Shown piece after piece: positions 18,601 through 25,261 of a stretch of 64,000 bases of DNA (positions within the stretch are counted from its first letter, which is position 1; every line of letters starts with the position of its first letter). The position numbers and the translations under genes are program-made. The stretch is from contig NZ_AP025511.1 of NCBI RefSeq assembly GCF_024347635.1, positions 1,178,001-1,242,000 on the forward strand, given 5' to 3'. This stretch comes from Vibrio tasmaniensis (GTDB taxonomy: Bacteria > Pseudomonadota > Gammaproteobacteria > Enterobacterales > Vibrionaceae). The notes under the pieces were generated by a model. The model did not search any database. It saw nothing but the letters and a program-made list of their open reading frames with translations, and had not been told where the DNA came from.

Positions 18601-18768
18601 ATCATGTATGGCGAGGGTACGGGCTCAGAAGTGATGCAACGAATTGCCGCGCCGATGATTGGCGGAATGGCGTCTGCGTTATTGCTCACGTTATTGGTGC
18701 TCCCAGCAATATTTAAGCTTTGGAAGCAGCGTGAGATTACCCGCAGCCAAAACGAGACAAACAAATAA
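15625..18768 (+). CDS. cusA: Heavy-metal RND efflux pump, CusA-like
   Basis: A 1047-residue inner-membrane RND transporter of the HME (metal) class that exports Cu(I)/Ag(I) using proton motive force. Visible features: N-terminal SISNRFLVLVATVVIVFGGLYSVKNTPVDAIPDLSDVQVIIKT, porter domains, TM4 LGGIAIAIGAMVDGAIVMIENVHKH with the conserved Asp of the proton relay, VPVFALEGQEGKMFSPLAFTKTYAMA, the second porter block, and C-terminal GVAVEIGVIMLVYLNQAW and VRPVMMTVLTVIIGLIPIMYGEGTGSEVMQRIAAPMIGGM. It is in frame and overlaps cusB by 4 bp. No metal-transporting P-type ATPase is near. Confidence 0.95.
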   Translation: MINAIIRWSISNRFLVLVATVVIVFGGLYSVKNTPVDAIPDLSDVQVIIKTSYPGQAPQVVEDQVTYPLTTAMLAVPGAETVRGYSFFGDSYVYIIFNDDTDMYWARSRVLEYLSQVAPNLPSSAKPTLGPDATGVGWVYSYVLQDKTGQHDLAELRSLQDWFLKYELQTVEGVSEVATVGGMVKQYQVQIDPTKLRAYDLTLQQVNKAIQDGNQETGASVVEIAEAEHMVRTTGYLTSIEDIQSLPLKVTDKGTPLLLGDIADINLGPQMRRGISELNGEGEAVGGVIVMRFGENASEVIDSVKSKLAELQAGLPDGVEIVATYDRSTLIDSAVENLWKKLAEEFIVVAIVCALFLFHIRSSLVIALSLPVGILGAFIVMHWQGINANIMSLGGIAIAIGAMVDGAIVMIENVHKHIERTPLTDKNRWQVIGKAAEEVGAPLFFSLIIITLSFVPVFALEGQEGKMFSPLAFTKTYAMAAAAGLAITLVPVLMGYFIRGNVLPEHKNPVNRSLVAMYKPLLNLSLKYPKVMIVIALGLMASAYYPTSKLGSEFIPPLDEGDLMYMPTTYPGISIGKARELLQQTNKLIKTIPEVETTWGKIGRAETATDPAPLTMIETVIQLKPRDEWRDGVTTESLRKEFDDLIQFPGLTNAWVMPIKTRIDMLATGIKTPIGIKIAGSDLSVIEDIGSQLEPILNGVSGTASVYAERVAGGRYVTIDIKRRSAARYGLSIKEVQQVISTAVGGMNVGETVEGLERYPINVRYPQDYRDSVVKLQNLPLVTPNGARIALSDVADIRYEDGPPMIKTENARPNGWVFVDIEGRDLGSYVAEAQKVVTDQIVLPAGYSLAWSGQYEYMERAKERLSVVVPITIAIIMLLLYLSFRRVGEVMMIMLTLPLAMVGGLWLMHVLNYNFSIAVGVGFIALAGVAVEIGVIMLVYLNQAWHYKKLDAEENQQALQSEDLTDAIREGAGLRVRPVMMTVLTVIIGLIPIMYGEGTGSEVMQRIAAPMIGGMASALLLTLLVLPAIFKLWKQREITRSQNETNK

Positions 18769-18782
18769 CGTATTGATTATTA

Positions 18783-18815
18783 GCCCTTACTTACCAAAAC
18801 AGAGTGGGTAAGGGC
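18783..18815 (+). other. Hairpin between cusA and the cupredoxin gene
   Basis: GCCCTTAC pairs with GTAAGGGC around an 17-nt loop that itself has complementary ACC/GGG bases; there is no T run, so it may stabilise or partly attenuate the transcript instead of ending it. Confidence 0.45.
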
Positions 18816-18874
18816 GTACCACATGAACATGTGAAACTAACAAATAAATAGCTGAATTAAACTAAGGAACGATC

Positions 18875-19429
18875 ATGAAAAAGACACTTATTGCGATTGC
18901 ACTGACGTTAACTACTGCGACGGCTTTTGCTGAAATGGACCACTCAAATATGGATCACTCGATGATGAAGAGTGGAGAGATGGATCATTCAAAAATGGAT
19001 CACAGCATGATGAAGGATGGGAAGATGGACCATTCGATGATGAATATGGAAGGTATGTCTGAAGTGGGTATGCCTGCGACAGGCGCAAAGCCGGATAAAG
19101 TGGTTCATGTTCTGCTAAGTGACGATATGAAAATCACATTTAAGAACAAGGTTGATATTGAGCCGAACGACGTGGTGCAGTTCGTTGTGATGAACACAGG
19201 CAAGATTGATCATGAATTCTCGATTGGTTCTGCCTCAGAGCAGTTAGAGCACCGTGAAATGATGAAAAATATGGGTAATCACGCTCATGACTCGGGTAGT
19301 ACAGTTACAGTTAAGCCGGGCAAAGCGAAGCAGATGCTTTGGCATTTCCACGGTAATAATCAAGTCGAATTTGCCTGCAATATTCCAGGACACGCGGAAG
19401 CGGGCATGGCGAAGTCGATAACGCTTTAG
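18875..19429 (+). CDS. Periplasmic cupredoxin with MDHS repeats (CopI-like)
   Basis: A 184-residue exported blue-copper-type protein. A signal peptide (residues 1-19, ending AFA) is followed by a disordered Met/His segment in which MDHS occurs five times up to about residue 52, then a plastocyanin/azurin-like domain. Type-1 copper ligands can be placed at His113 (IDHEF), Cys168, His173 and Met178 (in FACNIPGHAEAGM). Such proteins (CopI) protect the periplasm of proteobacteria from copper. It follows the efflux operon by about 106 bp, with a good RBS (AAGGAA), and may be co-transcribed. Confidence 0.88.
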   Translation: MKKTLIAIALTLTTATAFAEMDHSNMDHSMMKSGEMDHSKMDHSMMKDGKMDHSMMNMEGMSEVGMPATGAKPDKVVHVLLSDDMKITFKNKVDIEPNDVVQFVVMNTGKIDHEFSIGSASEQLEHREMMKNMGNHAHDSGSTVTVKPGKAKQMLWHFHGNNQVEFACNIPGHAEAGMAKSITL

Positions 19430-19486
19430 GCATTATCTAATAGAGCTAGAAATAGCTGCTAGAAATGTACTAAAAACAGAAAGCTA

Positions 19487-19529
19487 AAAGATAAGTCTGA
19501 GCTCATCACGCTAGTTGAGACTTATCTTT
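19487..19529. terminator. Bidirectional terminator between cupredoxin gene and convergent small gene
   Basis: A perfect 12-bp stem (AAAGATAAGTCT / AGACTTATCTTT) with a 19-nt loop lies between convergent genes. Confidence 0.8.
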
Positions 19530-19537
19530 CTTGGCCA

Positions 19538-19795
19538 CTACTGCAATAGGATCGATGTTTCCAGTAAGTGGTGAGCTTCGCCACTGAGGTGCGGTAGCTC
19601 TGACATGATCTTCTTAAGCTTGTCGTCGATTGATTCCACTTCATTCAAAGAACGAAACGCAAGCACGGCCTGTTCTGGTTCGCTGCTCACATAACCTTTC
19701 AACGTATTAAGCTGAATTTTGTTCGCATTTTCGACTTTTGACAGTGCGACATTGATTGCTTCGATGTTTATTGTTAACTCATTGCTTTTAAACAT
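19538..19795 (-). CDS. Hypothetical 85-residue soluble protein
   Basis: No family recognised. The product is rich in Glu, Asn, Ser and Leu, is predicted helical (IEAINVALSKVENANKIQLNTLKGY; SIDDKLKKIMSELPHL) and has no signal or membrane segment. No Shine-Dalgarno is obvious before the ATG. It ends just inside the terminator shared with the cupredoxin gene, which supports it being a real transcribed gene. Confidence 0.55.
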   Translation of the reverse strand: MFKSNELTINIEAINVALSKVENANKIQLNTLKGYVSSEPEQAVLAFRSLNEVESIDDKLKKIMSELPHLSGEAHHLLETSILLQ

Positions 19796-20116
19796 TTTTA
19801 ATTATTTTTGGTTGTTGCTAATGCGCGCACATTAACACAATGATTTTTGCAGATATTGACCAAGATTATTAAATTGGAACAATTTTGAAAATCGTTCAAA
19901 GCTAGACTGCAATATGTGATGGGAAAGGTTTAAGAAATTCGAAGCGATTTAAGGAGTTAATAGCGCTAGCTGCTTAATTAACGTTGGTTGATCAATCTAG
20001 ACTTAACAAAATAGGCTTAAGCTATATGGATTAATGCTTATAGATTTAACGAGTGGAGACGTTTTTTGAATAGGATGTCGCAGGAAGAAAACACGTAACG
20101 AAACATAAGGAGGAAT
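19796..20116 (+). other. AT-rich intergenic region
   Basis: About 320 bp between the small hypothetical gene and the tRNA genes. I see nothing in it that I can support as a gene or site. Confidence 0.5.
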
Positions 20117-20191
<75 letters not shown>

Positions 20192-20229
20192 ACACTGTCT
20201 TAAGAGTAAGACTGAGGCATCAAGAAGAC

Positions 20230-20304
<75 letters not shown>

Positions 20305-20828
20305 ACATCGTCTTAACGAGTTTGATAATGCCACATCTAACTGAAAACGAAACCTTTTTCTTTCATTTTTATTCTAAGTGCTCGCATAACCACCACTACG
20401 CTAGTTTTTCAATCATATATGGTGTTTCAAGAGTGAATAAAATGTGACTAAACTCTCGTTAAAACGTTGGGAGAGAAACACCAAAAAATCCCCGTTATTT
20501 GTGAGACAAGCTCAGTTTGACGTGTAAACCTACTTTAGTGGCGTTGCCTCATCATAAAATAAACATAAATACAGGCAATTTGACTGTTAACATAAACTGA
20601 TTTCCATTCGTATTTTGATGCCCATTAATAACAATCTGGATGCATGATTTTGACTTGCCAGTCTGTCAAAGCATTCATCAGGCGAATCCGAAGCGGGTTG
20701 AGTTATAGGCTCCTCAAAGCGTTCGAAGAAAAAAGTAACGAATTTAGTTGATAATTCACGCAAAACTCTCGTCAACACGTCTATCGTTTGCTACATTTGC
20801 CGCACATTTTGTCTCGCCTAAAATTCCC
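20305..20828 (+). other. Intergenic region upstream of exporter gene and tRNAs
   Basis: About 520 bp. It should hold the tRNA promoter (minus strand) and the exporter promoter (plus strand), but no strong -35/-10 pair stands out. A dyad TTTGAC ... GTCAAA lies near 20650-20672. Confidence 0.45.
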
Positions 20829-21992
20829 ATGCCTTCTCAGTACCGAATTAACAAAATTGTTGAAATTGGTGACACTCTTCACCGCAGTGGTTGTGCCCCA
20901 TACAAGCTAGAAAAATACACCCAATTCTATGCAAAAAAGCATGGTGTTGATTTGATGATTCAGGCGACCCCAACTGGGATAAATTATCAGTTCCCTGATG
21001 ATAACAACGCCGTTATCTTGAAACGCCAAAAGCCTGCCTCAATCAATTTGAGTTTATTGGCCAATACGATCATTCGCATTAACCAACCAAGCAGTGAGCC
21101 TGTGCCAGAGCCCGTCGGTTACTCTAAACTTGTGACTGCACTTGCCAATATGGCGATCCCGCCTGCTTATCTGATGCTAGTGGGCAGTACGTTGGAAGCG
21201 GTCGGTTTTTCTGCGTTATTGGGTTTGATGGTTTGGGTATGCCAGCAAGTTCTTCATTCACGTCGCGCTATTGCGGTTGAATTCATCTCGGCATTATTAA
21301 CGGGTATCTTTGTGGCGTTTTTGGCAAGCACAGGGTTGCCGATACCGGTGTGGGCGTTATGTATCGCTTCGATTGTCTTGTTTGTCCCCGGGTTATCCAT
21401 AGCCAACGCACTAGAATGTTTAGCGTTTAATGATCTCGTCTCTGGTACCAGTTTGTTAGGGCAGAGTGCATTAACCCTGATAAAGCTGTTTGTCGGGATT
21501 ATTATGGGGCTCAACATTGGTGAAGCGATATGGGGACAAGCGGTTTCCATTGACTATACGAATGCGGTTCCGACATGGATGCACATTTCGGGCTTGGTGT
21601 TGATCTCGGTGTCGATTGGTGTGATGTTCAATGCGCGTCCTAAAGACATCTTACTTGGCTTGCCAGTGGCAGTTCTGGGTATGTGGGGGCCGTTCTATCT
21701 AGGTTTTGACAGTGGTTGGGTTGTCGGCACTTGGGTTACGACGGTTCTTATTACTTTGTACGGAACTTGGATTGCCAAGAAGATGGAGCTCACGGGCTCA
21801 ATTTATATCGTGCAAGGGATCATCATCTTGGTTCCGGGTAGCCGAGTATTGGTAAGTGCCAGCCAGTCGGTGTTTGAACAATCGATTTTGCCTATTCCAA
21901 GTATTGGTTTATCGGCGTTATTCATGTTCTCTGCAATCGTGGCAGGGCAAATCACCGCTTACTCGATTTACTCACCAAAAGTCGAACGTTAA
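20829..21992 (+). CDS. Threonine/serine exporter family protein (ThrE-like)
   Basis: About 387 residues. The ATG at 20829 (MPSQYRIN) is preferred to a TTG at 20748, which would add 27 residues unlike the family. The N-terminal cytosolic part (RINKIVEIGDTLHRSGCAPYKLEKYTQFYAKKHGVD) is the conserved ThrE_1 segment containing the protease-like region, followed by about ten membrane segments and the VPGSRVLVSASQSV stretch in the C-terminal half. Members export threonine and serine. It ends in a strong terminator and stands as a single gene. Confidence 0.85.
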   Translation: MPSQYRINKIVEIGDTLHRSGCAPYKLEKYTQFYAKKHGVDLMIQATPTGINYQFPDDNNAVILKRQKPASINLSLLANTIIRINQPSSEPVPEPVGYSKLVTALANMAIPPAYLMLVGSTLEAVGFSALLGLMVWVCQQVLHSRRAIAVEFISALLTGIFVAFLASTGLPIPVWALCIASIVLFVPGLSIANALECLAFNDLVSGTSLLGQSALTLIKLFVGIIMGLNIGEAIWGQAVSIDYTNAVPTWMHISGLVLISVSIGVMFNARPKDILLGLPVAVLGMWGPFYLGFDSGWVVGTWVTTVLITLYGTWIAKKMELTGSIYIVQGIIILVPGSRVLVSASQSVFEQSILPIPSIGLSALFMFSAIVAGQITAYSIYSPKVER

Positions 21993-22016
21993 GCCGTTCT
22001 GCTTCTCAACTTTTTA

Positions 22017-22052
22017 AACAAACACAGCTTAGCGGCTGTGTTTGTTCGTTTT
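22017..22052 (+). terminator. Rho-independent terminator of exporter gene
   Basis: A perfect 12-bp stem (AACAAACACAGC / GCTGTGTTTGTT) with a 6-nt loop, then CGTTTT. Confidence 0.85.
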
Positions 22053-22169
22053 AGCGACTGATCTTTTTAAGACAATTAACTCTTCGCAAAACTTGTTAGA
22101 TTTCTGCTCGCTAAGCCTAACAAGAGTCATTAAAATGGAACAAATTCTATTTAAATGAACTATTAACGT

Positions 22170-22508
22170 ATGTCTTTACCTCCTTGTCCGCAATGCCAAT
22201 CTGAATATGTCTACCCAGACCAAAACAACCTAATCTGCCCTGAGTGCGCCTACGAATGGAACCCAGAAGAAGAACGTTTAGAAAGAGAAGCTGCGCGCGT
22301 AAAGGACGTGAATGGCGTTGTATTGGAAAGTGGCGATAAAGTTACCTTCATTAAAGATCTAAAAATTAAAGGCAGCTCTTCTGTACTTAAAATAGGCACG
22401 AAAGCTGTGATTAGACGTATCAATGAAGGCAAAGATCACCAGTTAGATTGCAAGCTTGATGGTGGCGGTGAAATGCTCGTTACGGCGAAGTACGTTAAGA
22501 AGCAGTAA
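22170..22508 (+). CDS. yjdM: YjdM (PhnA-type) zinc-ribbon protein
   Basis: A 112-residue cytosolic protein of the YjdM/PhnA family. The N-terminal zinc ribbon has CPQC and CPEC (residues 6-9 and 23-26), followed by YEW, VKDVNGVVLESGDKVTFIKDLKIKGSSSVLKIGTKAVIRRI, and a short SH3-like beta domain ending AKYVKKQ. Length and motifs match the family. Despite its old name the protein is not established as part of phosphonate breakdown, and no phosphonate genes are present here. Confidence 0.93.
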   Translation: MSLPPCPQCQSEYVYPDQNNLICPECAYEWNPEEERLEREAARVKDVNGVVLESGDKVTFIKDLKIKGSSSVLKIGTKAVIRRINEGKDHQLDCKLDGGGEMLVTAKYVKKQ

Positions 22509-22608
22509 CCACTATTTCGAACGATTGTCGCAAATGTTCAATGTTTTTGGGACGTTTCTTCGGGTACTGACTGGCGAATACAGTCAAACTCAAAATTAGA
22601 GAACTAAA

Positions 22609-23031
22609 ATGATCAGAGAATACATCACAGCCGATACCGAAACGGTTCTAGATATCTGGCTCACGACTTCCATTAAGGCACACAATTTTATGGCGCCTGA
22701 TTTTTGGGAATCGCAAGTGGGTAATATGCGCGACCTATACATTCCCGCATCAACAACTTACGTGTACCAAGTTGATGGTGAGGTTTGTGGTTTCTATTCG
22801 CTTTATGAAGGGATCTTAGCGGCGATCTTTGTCAGCCCAGAGCATCAAGGCCATGGTATTGGTAAGCAACTTATCCAACACGCGAAGCTTGAATGTCCGA
22901 ATCTGTCTTTGAATGTATATAAAGAGAACCAAGCGACGATTGAATTCTATGTCTCTCAAGGTTTTTCTATTGTGAGCGAACAAGCTGACGAGCATACCGG
23001 GCACCAAGAATACACAATGCGCTTAGCTTAG
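22609..23031 (+). CDS. GNAT N-acetyltransferase
   Basis: A 140-residue Gcn5-related acetyltransferase. The acetyl-CoA pyrophosphate loop is PEHQGHGIGKQLIQ (about residues 77-90), followed by LNVYKENQATIEFYVSQGF, the usual C-terminal strand-helix pair. The size and opening MIREYITADTETVLDIW resemble YjaB-like small GNATs. The acceptor substrate is unknown. It is the first of three adjacent GNAT genes. Confidence 0.85.
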   Translation: MIREYITADTETVLDIWLTTSIKAHNFMAPDFWESQVGNMRDLYIPASTTYVYQVDGEVCGFYSLYEGILAAIFVSPEHQGHGIGKQLIQHAKLECPNLSLNVYKENQATIEFYVSQGFSIVSEQADEHTGHQEYTMRLA

Positions 23032-23074
23032 GCACATCGCTATATACGAAAGAAAAGTAACAGGGATCGACAAT

Positions 23075-23569
23075 ATGGATATTGTTAAAGCAGACATCAC
23101 CCATGCAGGCGCCTTTCATCACTATGTGAATGCTTGCGCTGAAGATGGGTTAGATATTTATACTGGCATTTCCGATGGCAGTGATGCGTATTTGAAAAGG
23201 CGAATTGCTTATTCAAAAGGGAATGACCTACCAGAAGGGTGGACGCCGGCTTCTACGTATTTTTGTATCGATTCAGGTCACATCCTTGGCGTTATTCGAG
23301 TTCGTCATGGGACCAGTCCGTACATTCACGATGTCATAGGACATATCGGCTATGAAACCTTGCCGCAAGCAAGAGGGCGTGGAATCGCTAGTCATATGTT
23401 GTCTTGGATTCAGCGTCATGTAATGACAGAAAGCGCTATTATTACCTGTGAGTATGGCAATGTTGCGTCGCAAAAGGTGATTAAGAAGTGTGGTGGGCAG
23501 TTCTTAAATACCTTTTACTCAGAGCAAGATAAACACGAAGTCTTACGTTATCAGCTAGGCCCCAAATGA
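23075..23569 (+). CDS. GNAT N-acetyltransferase
   Basis: A 164-residue GNAT with the loop LPQARGRGIASHML near residue 108, preceded by the strand GHIGYE and followed by ITCEYGNVASQKVIKKCGGQFLNT, typical of the family's later part. It resembles the group of predicted acetyltransferases with an N-terminal four-helix DGL.IYTGISDGSD segment. Its stop is at 23569, overlapping the ATG at 23566 of the next frame. Substrate not known. Confidence 0.83.
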   Translation: MDIVKADITHAGAFHHYVNACAEDGLDIYTGISDGSDAYLKRRIAYSKGNDLPEGWTPASTYFCIDSGHILGVIRVRHGTSPYIHDVIGHIGYETLPQARGRGIASHMLSWIQRHVMTESAIITCEYGNVASQKVIKKCGGQFLNTFYSEQDKHEVLRYQLGPK

Positions 23570-23613
23570 ACACTAAGGCATGGCGCTGTTCATCGATTAT
23601 TGTTGGAGGTATT

Positions 23614-24084
23614 TTGAAGTATTCGACAAGGCCCGCTCAGTCATCAGATTATGAATTTCTGTTCGAGCTTAAGAAGGCCGCTGAATTTGAGCCCATCAAA
23701 GCTGTATTTGGTTGGGATGAGCAAGTTCAACGAGATATACATGCCGAAGAGTGGGCTGAAGAACGGCCCGAGATCATTGAATATCACGGCAAAGCGATTG
23801 GTAGTGTTTTGCTGCAAGATAAAGGCGACCACTTCTATTTCTGCCGATTCTTCTTGCTGCCTGAGTATCATGGAAAGGGCATTGGTAGCCAAGTACTGAA
23901 AGATTTCTTAACTAAAGCTGATTGCTTAACCAAGGCTGATAGCCTCAATAAGCCTGTCGAACTATGCTATTTACAAGGCAATCGAGTTGGAGATTTGTAT
24001 CTGAGGTTTGGATTTGAAATTACTTCGCAGAATGACCAGTTTGTTTATATGTGGCGATCACCTGGCCAACATAGCGGATGTTAA
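23614..24084 (+). CDS. GNAT N-acetyltransferase, likely TTG start
   Basis: The TTG at 23614 is chosen because GGAGG lies just upstream (23605-23609) and the protein then begins KYSTRPAQSSDYEFLFEL, the normal GNAT opening; an ATG at 23566 would add 16 residues not seen in the family. About 156 residues with the acetyl-CoA loop PEYHGKGIGSQVLKDFL and GNRVGDLYLRFGFEI near the end. A short degenerate repeat (LTKADCLTKADSLNK) has expanded the segment after the loop. Substrate unknown. Confidence 0.8.
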   Translation: MKYSTRPAQSSDYEFLFELKKAAEFEPIKAVFGWDEQVQRDIHAEEWAEERPEIIEYHGKAIGSVLLQDKGDHFYFCRFFLLPEYHGKGIGSQVLKDFLTKADCLTKADSLNKPVELCYLQGNRVGDLYLRFGFEITSQNDQFVYMWRSPGQHSGC

Positions 24085-24131
24085 ATCTAGCCTTTTAAAG
24101 TTATAGAACGGATAGTTTTATATCAATGTAA

Positions 24132-25145
24132 CTAAGTCTTAATCGCTATATCTTGTGGCGGCACACCGAAGGTTTTCTTAAAAGCATTGGTGAAATTAGA
24201 AGGGTGCTGATAACCCGCTTCATAGGCGGCCTCGGTGATTGAAACCAACCCTCGTTCTAAATGCTGGCGTGCGATCTCTAATCGTCTCAAACGGATGTAA
24301 CCGTTGATTGTCATGTTGTATGACTGCTTAAAACGCCTTTGAATATTAGATACACTCATCGAAAAATGCTCAGCAAGCATTTTTAGGCTCAGCTCTTGGT
24401 CGAGATGAATTTCAATAAAGCAGATTACAGCCTCAATTCGTTCGTCATAACTTTGATGTTCAATGTTAGTTGCAAGTGTCGCTGGTTTTATTATTTTTGG
24501 TTTAGTTTGGTAACCCAGACAGCAAGTTTGTGGTAGTTGATGCATCGAATTCTCAAGGATCTGTTGAGTTAAGGATTCTATATGCAACTTCTGATGGAAG
24601 TTATTGGGTGAAGAGCAAGTCGTCAATTCTTGTGTAAGCTTCCAGATTTCTTCCGTCACTTCCAATTGGAAGTTGGCATTATGTGTATTGATGAAGTTTC
24701 GGCATTTACACTCTTCGGTTACTCGAGATTCGAACCATTTTGGTTTAACTAAGATGTTAATCTTATTGAGTTTATTGCTTGCTGTCATCACTCGACGGAA
24801 ATTGGCGGGTTTAGTGAGGTTGACCACCACACCTTGAGGTTGATGAGTGGCATCGAGATCAAATTCGAGATCATCGTAACCAAATGACAGCTTACCTTCC
24901 AAAAGAATGGTGATCAGAACTGAAGCGTGAGCGGTAGAGATTATCTTAGTATCGACGAGCTCAATACAGCGGCCACCGTGGATAAATATTAGTTCATTAT
25001 ATTGATAAGAAAGAAATTTCCCCTCAGCCAGTGATGTCTGTGTAGTTTGACCTTGTGTGACAATAATCTGCTTTTCTGTTTGCTCCAACTTTTTAGTCAG
25101 AGTGACTTTGCCAATTTTAGCGCGTTTAGACGTTACTTCACTCAT
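24132..25145 (-). CDS. AraC-family regulator of the adjacent TonB receptor
   Basis: The ATG at 25145 (MSEVTSKRAK) is chosen because GAGGA lies 8 nt before it; the open frame extends to 25241 but that start would lie next to the perfect Fur palindrome. The protein is about 337 residues. The N-terminal part (to about 215) is a sensor region; the C-terminal region (about 238-335) is a full AraC DNA-binding domain (ELSLKMLAEHFSMSVSNIQRRFK and ITEAAYEAGYQHPSNFTNAFKKTFGVPPQDI). It is divergent from the TonB receptor at 25262, the usual layout for siderophore-responsive AraC activators. Confidence 0.9.
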   Translation of the reverse strand: MSEVTSKRAKIGKVTLTKKLEQTEKQIIVTQGQTTQTSLAEGKFLSYQYNELIFIHGGRCIELVDTKIISTAHASVLITILLEGKLSFGYDDLEFDLDATHQPQGVVVNLTKPANFRRVMTASNKLNKINILVKPKWFESRVTEECKCRNFINTHNANFQLEVTEEIWKLTQELTTCSSPNNFHQKLHIESLTQQILENSMHQLPQTCCLGYQTKPKIIKPATLATNIEHQSYDERIEAVICFIEIHLDQELSLKMLAEHFSMSVSNIQRRFKQSYNMTINGYIRLRRLEIARQHLERGLVSITEAAYEAGYQHPSNFTNAFKKTFGVPPQDIAIKT

Positions 25146-25225
25146 TTGACTGTTCCTCATAATATCTGTGCGTTTTTGCATAAGAAAATCATCTGTGCAT
25201 GTATAGGTTACAACTCTATCATAAT

Positions 25226-25240
25226 TGATAATTATTATCA
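25226..25240. promoter_or_regulatory. Perfect Fur palindrome between AraC regulator and TonB receptor
   Basis: TGATAATTATTATCA matches the 7-1-7 Fur core TGATAATnATTATCA with no mismatch. It lies about 21 bp before the receptor ATG and about 80 bp before the likely regulator ATG, so one site can repress both divergent genes under iron sufficiency. Confidence 0.93.
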
Positions 25241-25261
25241 TTTACATCTAGGATTGAATCT

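Noticed and set aside
20587..20778. 63-residue minus-strand ORF upstream of the exporter
   Set aside because: No clear RBS and it overlaps the promoter region of the exporter; not enough support.
20748..20828. Upstream TTG start for the ThrE-type exporter
   Set aside because: No RBS and the added residues do not resemble the family.
22017..22046. Resemblance of AACAAACACAGC to an integron attC/VCR end
   Set aside because: It forms a perfect simple hairpin followed by T residues right after the exporter gene; there is no second pair of integrase core sites and no cassette array.
25146..25241. Longer N-terminus for the AraC regulator
   Set aside because: The ATG at 25241 borders the perfect Fur palindrome and lacks an RBS; the ATG at 25145 has GAGGA at the right distance.
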